Part shown: piece after piece, positions 10,695 to 23,300 of the stretch | Layout of the letters: every line of letters starts with the position of its first letter | How positions within the stretch are numbered: the stretch's first letter is position 1 | Assembly (NCBI RefSeq): GCF_900005765.1 | Contig: NC_041692.1 | Span: 372,001 to 436,000 of the forward strand | Direction of reading: 5' to 3' | From: Plasmodium relictum | Lineage: Eukaryota; Apicomplexa; Aconoidasida; Haemosporida; Plasmodiidae | Length of the DNA stretch: 64,000 nucleotides | The notes under the pieces: model-generated | Told to the model about the DNA's origin: nothing | Seen by the model: only the letters and a program-made list of their open reading frames with translations | The model's database searches: none | Position numbers and translations under genes: made by a program

Positions 10695-12314
10695 TTTAGT
10701 TACAAATAAAAATATATTACTAAAACAAAAAAAATAAAATAAAAATAAAATATTAAATTGTAGAATTTATAATTTCCTACATATAATAACAACGTGAAAA
10801 ATGTGCTTATCAAAAATTATATCAATAAAAAATGCAAAAGTTATTACATTGAAATAAAAATAAATAATTTAATTTTTTTTTAAATTATAAATTCATTATA
10901 TCAGAATATTAATAAAAATGAACTTTTTATTTAAATAATTTTTTTTTTTTTTGTACACTTTATTTTTAAACATATGAAGTCATGAAATATAGAACTGGTC
11001 ATACATATAAAAAGTGTGTATTCTTATAAAAAAATAAAATAAAAAATTGTTTTTAACTCCTTTAATAAATTTAAGTAATAATTAAATTATACATTTTAGA
11101 GTAACTCTAAAAAAAAATTATGTAGACAAAAAAGAAAAAAAAATTTTCATTTATGAAATGAATATATTTATGATAATTAAAAAGAGAAAAAATTAAAAAA
11201 TATTAATATAAAAATAAAAAATAAATATAATTTCTTATTAAATATATTAAAAAAAAAATTAATAAAAAAAAATAAAACATTTTTTTTTTTATTCTCAAAT
11301 ATTTTCCTTCTGAAAAATATTTTAAATGAATACAACTGCATAAAATAGTACGATTATTTATTGTCCAAGAACATTACAAAAATGTGAATCTTTTTATATA
11401 TTAAAAAGTTAGAAAATTCCCAATGATAAGAGTTTATAAGTTTTTTTTTAATACTTCTTTGAATCTATTAGAATACTGTGAATTTAATAGAAACATTTTC
11501 ATTGAATAATAAAAACATATAAATTAGATAAAAATGAATAAATTACATAGTAAGTTATACTAGTTAGCATAGAAACAATAAATTTGCTTTAACACAAGTA
11601 TAAAAAATTAAATCTTAGAAAAATAAAAAAAATATATAATTTAAAATTTTTTTCTTTTTTTTTACATACTTGTTAGCTTAACAATTTTAGCAATAAAAGC
11701 ATAACTTTAGAATTAAAAGATACATAAATTTAAAAGAAAAAATAAAAAGAAAAAATTTATACTTTCTCTTTAGTTCAATTTGGCATTAAATCATTCTGAT
11801 ACAGTTTAAAAAAAATTAAAAAGAACTTTATTACTAATATAAATATTGTTAGATTTAAAAAAAAAAAAAAAAAAAACGCCCCAATATGCAAATTACAAAA
11901 AAAAAAAAAGGTATATTATAAAAATTATATTTACTCAAAAAGTTTTAAATCTAACAAAATGAAAAAAAAAATTTTAAATATATAAATTGAAAAAATATAT
12001 CTTGATTTATACATAGAAAAGTGATATTATAATCAATTTATTTCCAAAAGATGTTATATATGTATGTTAATGATTAAAATCCTCTTTTTTAAATATTAAT
12101 ATTTTATAAAAAAAAAGACTTCTTCAAAATTGATTTTAATACCCTCAAAAAAATAAATTATATATTTTTTATTCCCTTTGTCATTTATTATTTATTTAAT
12201 TTCATTATAAATAATTTTTAATAATAATGATATATGAGTAAATTTATACATAAAAATTAGTTTTCAATTTCACATTTTCTCCTTTTCACTTCTCATGTTA
12301 CCTTCCACTGAATT
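10695..12314. other. Intergenic between tiny genes
   Basis: About 1.6 kb of AT-rich sequence without a credible ORF or RNA gene. It presumably holds the promoter of the 101-residue gene and the 3' region of the 12315 gene. Confidence 0.5.
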
Positions 12315-12512
12315 TTATATAATAACAGTCATAGGGGTCGTATATGCATAAGTAAAGCACACTGGTTGAGTAGGAATTACTTGAACATTTTTAACAACAG
12401 GTACTGCGCTTGGTAAAGTATAAACAACTGTTTGTGGCACGACCTTGTAGGTAGTTGTGTAAAAGACTGGTGATGGTTGCACTGTGACTACAGGAGATAT
12501 AACTGCTGCCAT
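12315..12512 (-). CDS. Tiny Val/Thr/Pro-rich protein, copy 2
   Basis: A 65-residue ORF from ATG 12512. It has only two charged residues and is dominated by Val, Thr, Pro and Tyr, with segments SPVVTVQPSPVFYTTTYKVV and PQTVVYTLPSAVPVV. It aligns with the 61-residue protein at 8333-8518 over the QTVVYTLP...VQVIP core. Upstream of the ATG the minus strand reads TTTTTTAGGAGAAAATG, so a 5'-UTR intron acceptor directly before the start is possible. No recognised domain, signal or membrane helix. The gene is head-to-head with E1-alpha across a 2.7-kb intergenic region. Function unknown. Confidence 0.6.
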   Translation of the reverse strand: MAAVISPVVTVQPSPVFYTTTYKVVPQTVVYTLPSAVPVVKNVQVIPTQPVCFTYAYTTPMTVII

Positions 12513-13346
12513 TTTCTCCTAAAAAAGGAAAAGCAATTACAATAGGTATAATTATGTTAGAACCTGTTTATATTTATGTAATAATCTTATATTAATTTAT
12601 ATATATAACTCTATAAATATATATATAAATTAAAAATCAACAAAAATGAAAAAAAATATATATATATAAATAAATTAAAATTATAATTACTTTAATGAAT
12701 TTTATAATTTTTTCTATTAGTTTTGAAGATTGATTTTTTAATAAATAAAAAAATTGATCTTTATTAAAAATTTATTTAAATTTTGATAAAATATAGCTAT
12801 TTTATATATTTTTATTTAGTTTAATTTTTTCCTTATGAAAAATAATAAATTTCTAAAGTTTCAAGAAATATCAAATTGAAGATGAAAAAAAAAATGCACA
12901 GAAACTATGTAAAATTTAGAATATTATATTTAACATGCCTATAAAATTAAAATTTTATAATTTTTTTTGAGGAGCACTTATAAAATTCAAAATTTATATT
13001 TCTAAAAAAAACGACTTCGCCACCAAATAAAAATTTAAATATTAAAAAAAAAAATTTTGAACACACTTAAGGTACGTTGTTTTAAATACCTATAATTTTG
13101 AAATTACTTGAATTTTTACAATTTCATTTATGGAGTTTTAATATAGACTAAAATTATATGTGGAAATTATAGATGGATTTTACATCCTATATATATAAAT
13201 AAAAAAAAAAATAATATATATATAATATAATATATATTTAAGTATGAATAAAAGTTTAAGAAAATAAAGAATTTTTCTATAATACAGTTTTTATTGTTCA
13301 AACGACTGTTTTCGTATTCAAAAAAAAAAGTGCTTTTTTTTTTTTT

Positions 13347-13354
13347 TGCATGCA
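13347..13354. promoter_or_regulatory. TGCATGCA site
   Basis: A perfect palindromic TGCATGCA directly after a T17 run. This octamer is a known binding motif of some Plasmodium ApiAP2 factors. It lies in the region between the divergent tiny gene and E1-alpha, about 0.8 kb from the former. Function is inferred from the motif only. Confidence 0.35.
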
Positions 13355-13509
13355 CTATTATTTTTTTAAATAGCTAGAAAATAGCTATTTAATTAATTAC
13401 TAAAAAAAAAAAAAAATTATGTACTTAAAAAGTACAAGTCTATTAAAACAACTTTATATGTGCAACGGTATAGAAACGTAAAAAGGGGGAAATTATTTTA
13501 CGATTGTTT

Positions 13510-13526
13510 TGTGTGCTATGCACACA
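13510..13526. promoter_or_regulatory. Inverted repeat TGTGTGC-TAT-GCACACA
   Basis: Perfect 7-base arms around a 3-base centre, conspicuous because it is GC-containing in very AT-rich DNA. It includes GCACAC/GTGTGC cores resembling GTGCA-type ApiAP2 targets. It could be a dimeric factor site or a small hairpin; neither is shown. Confidence 0.35.
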
Positions 13527-15260
13527 CCTTTCTTTATCTGTATAAAATATATATATGTTTCAATTCTTTTTTCTGTTAATTTAGTAATTTTATAAAATAT
13601 ATTATATATTAACATAAAAAAAAAAAAATAAATATATTAAGAAATTAATAGAAAAGAACAATAAGATAAAAAAGCAATGAATCATTTTATATTAAAGGCC
13701 CTAAAAATCTTATTAATTGAAAAATTTTACTTTATTTTACTATGCAAAGGTTACTGAAACAAAATAATTAACACAATTATTTAAATAACAAATGCAGTAA
13801 AAGGAGTATTCAATTATAGTTCTAAAAGTTGAATATAAGATTAAATGTTGAAATAAAAAATTAACATATGAATTAATTTATATACGTAAAATAAAAATGA
13901 AATATTAAATTTTAAAAGATATTTTTTCTGAAATATAATTTTTTTCATTCATAAAATATTTTGTGGTCTAATGATCTAGCACATACTGATTATTTCAATG
14001 TATTTTTATGCCATTTTTTTTTCTTCCTTTGAAATGATTAAGTTAGAATATTCAATACATATATATATTTATTTTGAGGATGTATATTTTACAATTTAAA
14101 AAAAAATAATATTAAAAATTTGCTCAGTATATAAAAGAATTAATGATAAAAATTTTTTAGGAAACATTTTAATATATCAGTGTATGTACTTTATTTTATT
14201 TTTCGTTGATTTGGTATATAACTAAAAATTGTAGCTCTATTTTTAACTTGTAGATAAAAATGGAGTATTTATTTGATAAAAGAATCTTTTAATAAAATTT
14301 TTTTTTTAAATGATTAAGAACAAGTTTTTATGAGTAATTTTTTATATAGTTTTATGAATTAAATTTTTTTTTTTTTTTTTCTATTACCATAAATTAATTT
14401 TCTAAAAATTTACGGGCATTGTACTTTTTAGTATATTATAATTTTATATTCTTTGCTATTTGTAGTATTCTTTATTTTTTCTTTAAATTTTATTCGTAAA
14501 ACTGAAAGAATAATATCATATATATAATATATGAGTAAAATACATGATAGAATAAAACTGATATATGGTAATATTAACCTTTGAAAAATATACTTTAAAT
14601 ATTTTTATTCATAATGTTTGAAATATAAATAGCATCCATACACCATTAAAATATCAATTTTTTTTTTTTTAATTTTAACAAGATAAATTTATTTAAAAAT
14701 AACATATATAAAGGTTATTCTAAAAAATTATTTAAGAAATACTTTAAAATTCCTTTAAAAAGTAGTAACCTAATATTTTAAATTAAAAAAAAAAAAAATA
14801 GTTTTATGTGAAAATTAATAATATAATTTTAACAAAAAATATTTTTCCTTGTGTAAAAAAATGGCAAAACGAAAAAAAATAAATTTCACATTGGCATATG
14901 AAAAAATTTGCAAGTATAAATAATTTTAATTAGTATTTGTTTAAAAATAATTACATATAAATACCTATTAAGAAAAAAATTATTTTTTAAAAAATCATAT
15001 AAAGGAATAATATTAAGGAATATTTTTTTTTTTTTTAAATAAATTTAAATAGAAAATATTGAATATAACAAAAAAAATTTTATATAATTTAATTTTTTTT
15101 TAATGGATTTAATTGTTAGTTATTTGTATCAATTTAATATTAAGTTTTTCTTTAATCAATTTAAATTTATTTTTGAATTTATTTGATATTTTTCATATTA
15201 AATATAAATAAAAATTCCAAAAAATTAAAAAAATAAAATAATACATGCATTTTAAGAAAA

Positions 15261-16550
15261 ATGAGGAGTATTGTTGAAAAATTTTTAAATAGAAACTGTT
15301 TAAAATTAAATTATAAAAATAATCTTTTCTACTTAAATAAGAAATGTAACTTCTCAGGATATAAAATATATAATGATGGATTAGTTCATAGTGAATTTTC
15401 TACTGAATTGAAAACAGTAAAAGAAACTATAAAAATGCCTATATTTCGAATATTAGATACTAATGGAAATCTATTAGATGGCCATAAGCCTCCATTTGAA
15501 GAGGAGGAAATAGTAAATACTTACAAAAAAATGGTAGAATTTTCTATATGGGATGAAATATTTTATGGAATACAAAGACAAGGACGTATTTCATTTTATA
15601 TAATAAATGATGGAGAAGAAGGTTTGCAATTCGGAATGGGGAAAGCATTAACTGTAGATGATCATTTATACTGCCAATATAGAGAAACAGGAGTTTTACT
15701 AAGTAGAGGTTTTAGTTACAATGATATACTTAATCAACTTTTTGGAAATAAATACGATGAAGGAAAGGGTAGACAAATGTGTATAAGCTATACCAAAAAA
15801 AAACTAAATATTCATACAATTACAACACCTTTAGCATCCCAATTACCTCATGCCGCAGGTTGTGGTTATGCATTAAAATTAAAAAACAAAAATGCAGTTG
15901 CTGTTGCATTTTGTGGGGATGGATCTTCATCTGAAGGAGATTTTCATGCTGCTGTTAATTTTGCATCAGTACGACAATCACAGACAATGTTTGTTTGCAA
16001 AAATAATCTTTATGCTATATCCACTTATGTAAAAGATCAATATAGAGGAGATGGAATTGCTCCTAGGGCATTAGCTTTAGGAGTAGAATCTATAAGAGTT
16101 GATGGCAATGATTTGTTTGCAAGTTATTTAGCAACTAAAAAATTAAGAGATATTTGTATTAACGAATCAAAACCTGTTTTTATTGAATTTATGGCATATA
16201 GATATGGCCATCACAGTACATCTGATGACTCATCTTTATACCGACCGAAAGAAGAAAACGATGCTTGGAAAAAAGAAGGTGTTCATCCTATAAGTAGATT
16301 ATTTTTATATTTAAAAAATAATAATCTATATAGTGATAAAGAAGATCAATTACATAGAAAAAGCGTTAAAGAAAAAGTTTTAAAAGAATTAAAAAAATAT
16401 GAGAATATTAAAAGATATAACATTGTAGGAGGGTTGTTCGAAGATGTTTATCATGATGAAGACTGGAATCTAAAAGAGCAAAAAGAGGATTTTGAAAAAT
16501 TTTTCAAAGAAAACAAAAAATATTATGATACATCAAAGTTTGAAAATTAA
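15261..16550 (+). CDS. BCKDHA: 2-oxoisovalerate dehydrogenase E1 subunit alpha, mitochondrial
   Basis: Single exon, 429 aa, close to the family length. It is the thiamine-diphosphate-binding alpha chain of the branched-chain alpha-ketoacid dehydrogenase. Visible landmarks: QYRETGVLLSRGF; the pocket motif with HAAGCGYAL; the thiamine-diphosphate/Mg motif GDGSSSEGDFHAAVNFASV (about residues 218-236); and the loop RYGHHSTSDDSSLYRP (about 313-328) that carries the regulatory serines in animal enzymes. The N-terminal 30 residues are basic and Asn-rich, consistent with a mitochondrial presequence. In Plasmodium and Toxoplasma this complex is known to stand in for mitochondrial pyruvate dehydrogenase, feeding acetyl-CoA to the TCA cycle. 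That role applies here by homology. The beta subunit is not in the window. Confidence 0.95.
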   Translation: MRSIVEKFLNRNCLKLNYKNNLFYLNKKCNFSGYKIYNDGLVHSEFSTELKTVKETIKMPIFRILDTNGNLLDGHKPPFEEEEIVNTYKKMVEFSIWDEIFYGIQRQGRISFYIINDGEEGLQFGMGKALTVDDHLYCQYRETGVLLSRGFSYNDILNQLFGNKYDEGKGRQMCISYTKKKLNIHTITTPLASQLPHAAGCGYALKLKNKNAVAVAFCGDGSSSEGDFHAAVNFASVRQSQTMFVCKNNLYAISTYVKDQYRGDGIAPRALALGVESIRVDGNDLFASYLATKKLRDICINESKPVFIEFMAYRYGHHSTSDDSSLYRPKEENDAWKKEGVHPISRLFLYLKNNNLYSDKEDQLHRKSVKEKVLKELKKYENIKRYNIVGGLFEDVYHDEDWNLKEQKEDFEKFFKENKKYYDTSKFEN

Positions 16551-17282
16551 ATTTTTTTTTTTTTTTTTTAATATTAAAAAAAGTTATATATTGTTGTATA
16601 ATACAAAAAAAATTTAATAAAGGTTTATTTATAATAATACGTATAAAAATGTTGAAACAAAATAATATATACAAAAGTGTATTTTAAAATAGTAGTTAAA
16701 TCTAAGGCTTTTTTATAATCTCTAATTAAATACCCTTTTAAATAATATTTGTATGATTAGTACATTAGAATATTAATATTACATAAATAATTTTAAAAAA
16801 AAGTTATATGCATATTGCATTTAATTACTTTTCTAAATTAATAGCATTTCCATTACTAGATAATGATATAAATATTGATAGTCATTTTAAATATTTATTT
16901 TTATAGATTATTTAAAGGAATTTTTTTTTTCATCTTTTGGAATATATAGTATCACTTTATTTATAAACATAATCTTATTTGAATTCATTTTTGTTAAAAA
17001 CGATTTTAAAAATTTTTTTTTACGATTATATATAAAAGAAAAAAATAATAATAATATGATTAGACAATGTACACATTTATACATGTATATAAAAATGAAT
17101 TTCAGATAAGGAAATTATAAAAAATATATTATAAAAATAAATTATAAATTTAAAAAATATATTTATTTCATTAATTTAAAAAAAAAAAAAAAAAAAATTA
17201 AGTGAATGATTAATAAAATATATATAAATGAGATTTATTCAACATTTTTCTGTTTTATTCTCCTTAATATTTTTGTTAGCTA
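16551..17282. other. Intergenic 3' region
   Basis: Downstream of E1-alpha and of the minus-strand pseudogene. It holds homopolymers and AT-rich sequence; nothing recognisable. Confidence 0.5.
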
Positions 17283-18489
17283 TTATTCTTTTTTTAATTT
17301 TAAAGCAGATTTTTTAGGTAATTTCAAAAATTCATTTTCTAATACCTTCTGATAACGGTTAATATTTGATAAAAACATATATTTTACATTATCCTCTACA
17401 TATTTGTATTTTCTATAATATATATATCTTTTATAATATGGTGTTTTATTTTTTAATCTAATACTATTGTTAATTTCTCAATTTCTCCAATAGCATATAA
17501 AGATATATCTCTTAAGGCATAGTAGGAGTTATAGTAATGTAATATATAATTATATTTTATAAAATCATATGTCTGAATTAAAACTAAAATACATCCTATA
17601 CATATGCTTGTAACATACGTAAATCTTAAGTGATCAACATATTTTAATGCCTTAATATACTTTCATAAATCAATTTTTTCTTCTATTTTTTATTATGAAC
17701 TGTTAAAATATTTTATATTTCTTTAAAATATAATAAAAATTTTTTTTTAGCTTATTTAATTATACTTCTGGCAAATGATTGTTTAAACTTAAGATATCAT
17801 ACAATGCCGTAGATTCATTATTTGTTTTATTTTGTCTATTTTCTACAATGCTATTTTTTTTACTTGTGCGTAAAAAACTATGTTTTTGACTTTTTTCTTA
17901 TTAGATTTATTTTTATTTAAATGTTAAAGAAACTGTGAATTTTATCGATTAAAATTATAATTTCTATCATTACTATTATTTTCAGAATTTTTTAGTTTTT
18001 CCAACTCTTTTTATTTAGATTTATTGTAATTACAATAATTTATATTAAAGTAATCATAATAAACAGGATATGCAAATTCAATTTTTTATCTTCTGATCAA
18101 TTTTTTCTTTTTCATTTTCATTTGATTGATATATTAATAGGATATTATATTATTCCATATTATACATTTTACTATGCATAATTTCAAATAAATTATTATT
18201 TTTATTAGTCATGTTTCTTACTAATTTTCCTAAAAGTTTTGTGAGTCTCTTTGTTAGTTTCTTCTCTTTTTCATCATTTTCTAAAAATTTTTGTGAAATT
18301 TTTTCATATATATATTATAATCATATGAAGATAATTTTGAAGTATTCTCATAATTTGCTTGAGAAAATTGTAATAAACCATCATGATATCTTTCATTTTT
18401 AACGCCTTACCAATTATGTTTCATTTACGTTATCTAAATTATTATTTTAAGTTTGAATTATTTTGATTTTTTTCACAAGTTGAACACTT
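17283..18489 (-). pseudogene. Decayed gene encoding a membrane-segment protein
   Basis: On the minus strand, non-repetitive protein sequence can be followed from an intron-acceptor-like TTATTTAG (next to 18489) to a TAA at 17283-17285, but only by changing frame several times. Intact blocks include KCSTCEKNQNN, SQKFLENDEKEKKLTKRLTK, ESTALYDILSLNNHLPEV, a hydrophobic segment FTYVTSICIGCILVLI, ALRDISLYAIGEIEKLTIVL, and a basic tail ending PKKSALKLKKE. In-frame stops lie at 18150-18152, 18011-18013, 17942-17944, 17924-17926, 17760-17762 and 17663-17665, with frame changes near 18310, 18080, 17890, 17690 and 17460. Codon-like composition persists, so decay looks recent. A 3' exon with one membrane helix and basic tail recalls two-exon Plasmodium exported families, but no family is recognised. 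The upstream exon was not found. Confidence 0.7.
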
Positions 18490-20353
18490 CTAAATAATAA
18501 AAATTTAATGAAAACATATAGTAATATATATGTAATATAAATTTAAATTTTATTATCATATAAATATACATGTAAATGTTAAACCAAAAAAAAAAAAAAA
18601 AAAAGAGACTAATTAAAATAGGACAAAATTTAAAAATAAGGTAAGTTCTAAAATATCAAAGAATGCATCTTATAAAGTATCAAAACAAAATTATAAAGTC
18701 CCTTTTATGAAGATAATTAGCTCTTTATTATACTCTTTCTACATTTGTTAATATTGTGATGTATACATCACATATATAAAAAGGGGAGAATAAAGTATTT
18801 TAAACTCAATGTATGCAAAAATAAATATAAATGCTTAATTTTTATATATTATTGTTTATTTGAACCTTACAAAATTTTATATGTAAAACTATATGGCTAC
18901 TTTCTTTTTTTAACTTAAATAGAGAATCGCAATAATTTTTATATTATATTTTTTCAAAAAGGTTAAATTTATTTCTTTTTTCTTAAATTCATTTACCACA
19001 CTTTATTTTAAATAAGCTCCGACATTAATTTTAATTACATATAATCCTACTTTACAAAAACTTCATGCATATATATAATGTATATTCTTGTAGTACTCAG
19101 AAACCATTCTTATCAAAAAAAAAAAAAAAAAAAAAACATATTTCATTAAAATCAAAATATTATTTATTTTTTCAATTTTATATTTTTGAAGAAATATTAT
19201 AAATTTATTAAATTATTTTACATTTTTTTTGAAGTTTATTAACTTTTTTTTTTTTTTTTTAAATAGAAATAATGGTTAAAGATTTGCACATTCAAATACT
19301 ATTTAATGTTTATAATAAAGCTACTCGGTATATCAATAGGTTATAAAGAACCCAATAGAAAAAGAAATATATATTCTTATAATCATTTTTATAAAAATAA
19401 GAAAATTATTGTTCGATTTATAAAATGAAGAATATCTCGTAAAATTGGAGAATTTGAATATTCATAAAAAAAAAAAGGATTAATGCAAAATTGTCTAAAG
19501 GATCTGAATAAAAATATATAGTAAGAAAAATATCTTAAATAATACTAACTACATTTATGTAAAATTTTTTTTTTTTTTTTTTTTTTAAAATCATATATTT
19601 TTAAGTTAAAATAAGTTTTCTTTAAATATTATAATGAAAAACATTTTTTTTTTTTTTAGTTAGATTAAACAATTATCTAGAGAAATAATATAGTAAAATA
19701 AAAAAAATGAGATAATTTTTTCACTTTTAATTAAAATTTTACTATATACGCGTATATGTGATATAGAATATTTAAAAATATTTATTTTTTGAAAATATTA
19801 TAAAATTATATATTCTATATTAACGAAAATAAATTAAACAAAATATAAAAAGACAAAAAAAAAAAATTTTTTTTTTTTAAACCTTAAGAAATATACTCTT
19901 TTTTTTTTATTAACAAAAAAATATAAAAAAAAACATCTCAAGAATAAATTTATAAAGTTATTTAAAAAAATAATAATAAATGAAGCTACAATATATTTTT
20001 ATTTTTCATTATTAACAAATCAATTTACACTAATACCTATATTATACTAAAATAAAATAATAGGATATCTTCATAAATCAAAAACCTATTTCATCTTTAT
20101 AAAAAGAAGAAAAAAAAAATTTTTAAAAGATAAAGAGAAAAATTATATGACATTTTAAAAAAAGCACAAATGTGTAAGTAATAATCAATGTTTATAGGCA
20201 AAATAATATCTTTCATTTTATAGGTGGAATTTCATTTGAATGTGATAAAAAGCTTTTTTATTTTTCTGTGGTTTTTGCTATATATTATTACATTAGTTAT
20301 ATTTCATGTGTTATCTTTATATAGTTCAACCAAAAAAATTTTAATTTAATGTT
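18490..20353. other. Intergenic / possible remains of the pseudogene 5' end
   Basis: Lies between the pseudogene and the 3' end of the 1925-residue gene. The first exon and promoter of the pseudogene should lie here, but no convincing ATG-signal-donor unit could be found. It contains an 18-base palindrome at 18755-18772 and long T tracts. Confidence 0.45.
18755..18772. repeat. Perfect 18-base palindrome
   Basis: TGTGATGTATACATCACA reads the same on both strands. A palindrome of this size can occur by chance in AT-rich DNA, so a factor site or hairpin is only a possibility. Confidence 0.5.
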
Positions 20354-23300
20354 TCAAGAAAAATTTTCAGGAGTCTTTACTTTTCCACTCATTCGAGAAT
20401 CAGAATCACTATGCCCTTTTCGAGGTAAAATTCCGAAAGGTAATATTGATTGGACATATTTGTAATATGAATAATCTTCTTTTTTCGTTTCTTCATTATG
20501 ATAATATGAATCATTTTCACATGAAAGTACATCAACTTTTTGGTCATCACTACATAAAGTATTAATATCCGATCTTGATTTAAAACTTGATAGTCTTATA
20601 ATCTCATGAGAATTTGATGAATTTTCATCTATTTTTTGATTTTTTTTTAAAAGAGTTGAACTACTCTTATTACTTAAGAAACTTTTTGAAATATCTTTTA
20701 AATTATCATTTGTTTTTTCAAAATAAATATTATTGTACATATTGTCATCATTTGCTTTATACTTAATTATTTCATTTGATAAAAGCATATCCTTATGAGA
20801 GTCAACATCTTCTTTTATATCATACTTGCTTTTATTTTTTCTTAAATCATTAGATAAGAAAGATGAAACTACAGATTTTTTTTTCTTTTTTTTTTCTTTT
20901 TTATCAATTATATTAGCCGATGAATCAAATTTAGTGCTGTAGTTGTCTTTATTTTCTTTTATTTCTTCAATTTTTTTTTTTTCTTTTTTACATTTATTTT
21001 CGGAATATCTATCTGAATTTGAACTGTCATTTAATGAATTTCCATTATTATTTGAAAAATTCTGATTAGACAAACTGTAACCAAATCTTGGAGATAATTT
21101 AGAACTATTAATATTTTTTTCATTTAAACCATATGAACAATATCTATTTTTATCGTTACCACTATTATCATTTTTTATAATATGCCCTATTTTTGTATTT
21201 TTTTCCTTTTTCCTTGTTTTGTTATCATTATCTGATAAATTCGAAGTCTTATTACTAGAACTACAGTAACTATCATATATACTTTTTTTTTCATAATTAT
21301 TCATAACATCGTCATGCTTATAACTATTATATTCATAAAGTTCCTTTTTATCATCTCTTTTTTTATTTTCGTATTCTTCATCATACTTTTTCTCTTTTGT
21401 ATATTCATAATGCTCATGTTTTTTATAATTTTTTACCTCTGTTTCCTCTCCATTTCTTCCTTCTAGTTCTTTCTTTTCATATTCTCCTTTTTTATTTAAT
21501 GGAAAATAAACATTATGATTATTTAAGTTTTCATCACTATGACTTGTATCTATATGATTATCACTTTTTTTATTTTCCTTTAATTTGTTTATATATGAAT
21601 ATATCTTATCAACTTGATTGTTCACTTTCTTCTTACCAAGGCTGTTTTTATTACTTAAATCGCTATTAGTCAAAATCCTCATTGAGGTATTTTCATTAAA
21701 GTCATCATTATTATTTTTTTTTTCTAATTTTTCTTTGTATATCTTTTTATCACTTTCTACATTCGAAGCAGTGGTAAAACTATCTAAAATTAGTTCATCT
21801 GAATAATTTTTTTTTTTTTTTATTTTTTTAGAAGATTTAAAACTAAATTTACTTAAATTTGTAAAGAATTTATTTAACTTATTTTTTTTATTTCTTTTTT
21901 TAATGAAACCTAAACTAGAAAATTTTTCATATTCATTATCTTCCTTATTAGTAGAGTAAGAAATATGTGAATTTGTTATAGAAGATTTTTCTTCTCTAAT
22001 ATTTTTTATTTTCTCATCTATATTAACATCATAAGATAAATTTTCTTCGCTTAACTTTCTTTTTATATTTGTAACATCAAATTCAAAAATGTAATTCTCT
22101 TTTTTTTCATTTTTTTTTAAAGCATCAGTAATAGATTCATTAAATTTTTCATTAACTTTATTATTTTTTAGTGACTCACTCAATGAAGCATTTTCCTGAC
22201 TTCCTTCAAAAGAAAAACTATTTTTAAGATCATAATGTGATATATTTAAATCTTTTTCTTTTTCAAAGTATTTATTATTTTTTCCTTGTGAATATCTTTT
22301 TAAAAGTAATTTGTCTTCATTAATTTCATTATTTTTTGTGATATTTATCTCATTTGAAGAATATGAAATCTTATTTTCCTTCTTTTCTGTGGCAAATTTA
22401 TGTAATTTATTGAAATCACTCAAGTATCTGTTATTCTGCATTTCTGAATTACTATAAGTTTTATATTCTTCTTTTTTTATTAAATCTACTGTTAATTTTT
22501 TTTTTTCTTTTTCTTTTTGTATATAGGGATGTGTATTAACTCCTTTTTCAATGATTCTTCCTTTTCTCTCTTTATCACACTTGTTTTTATCTAAGGAGTG
22601 TGATTTATCGTATGCAATGATATTACTACTGTTTTTAACTTTCTCATTAACGGAATTTACTATGTCTTTTTTTTTGCCCATGAGGTAATCTTTGTTAGCA
22701 CTTGAGGAATTCCATTTATTATCTAGCAAGAATGATTCTGATAATAAATTTTCCATTTTTTTCTTTTCTTTTTTTTTTTTTTTTCTTTTTAAATTAAAAA
22801 ATTTTTTTAAAGTACTCATATTACTTTTTCCATGTTTCCTTTTCTTTTCATATTTATCTTTTTCAACACTTTTTGAGCATTCAAGAGAATTTTCTTGTTC
22901 TTCATGAGTAATATTTGATTTTGTTTTCACAATTGATGAAGAGCTATCCCCTTGAATATCAGAATCTCTTTTTTTATCATAATTTTTTGAATCTTTTTTA
23001 ATGTATTCAATTTTACTTAATGAAAAGTTATCTTTTAAAGAATGAACTTTTTTGTTTTTCATTAGATCGTAACCTTTTATGCTACCATGAATATAAGAAT
23101 TATCATTCCTATTTTTTTGTTTGTTTATCTCCACCTCTTTATAGTTATGATTAATTTTAAAATTTTTATTATTTTCATTTTTTTCAGTACTTTTATTGTC
23201 TGTTGAGGAAATATATGTTTTAATTGAATGACCAATTTTTTTGTTATCTTGTAACTTACTATTTTTTTTCAAATCTAAATTATATTTTTTATTATTTTTT

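Larger units (their letters stand above)
12513..15260. other. Long divergent intergenic region
   Basis: About 2.7 kb between the divergent tiny gene and E1-alpha. It holds long A/T tracts, a TGCATGCA site and a GC-containing inverted repeat (listed separately). The ORF-like stretch at 13167-13355 is homopolymer-driven and not accepted as a gene. Confidence 0.5.

Noticed and set aside
18600-18900. Candidate first exon of the pseudogene (a GTAAGG donor at the minus-strand copy near 18868)
   Set aside because: The preceding frame is open for only about 24 codons, has no ATG and no signal peptide.
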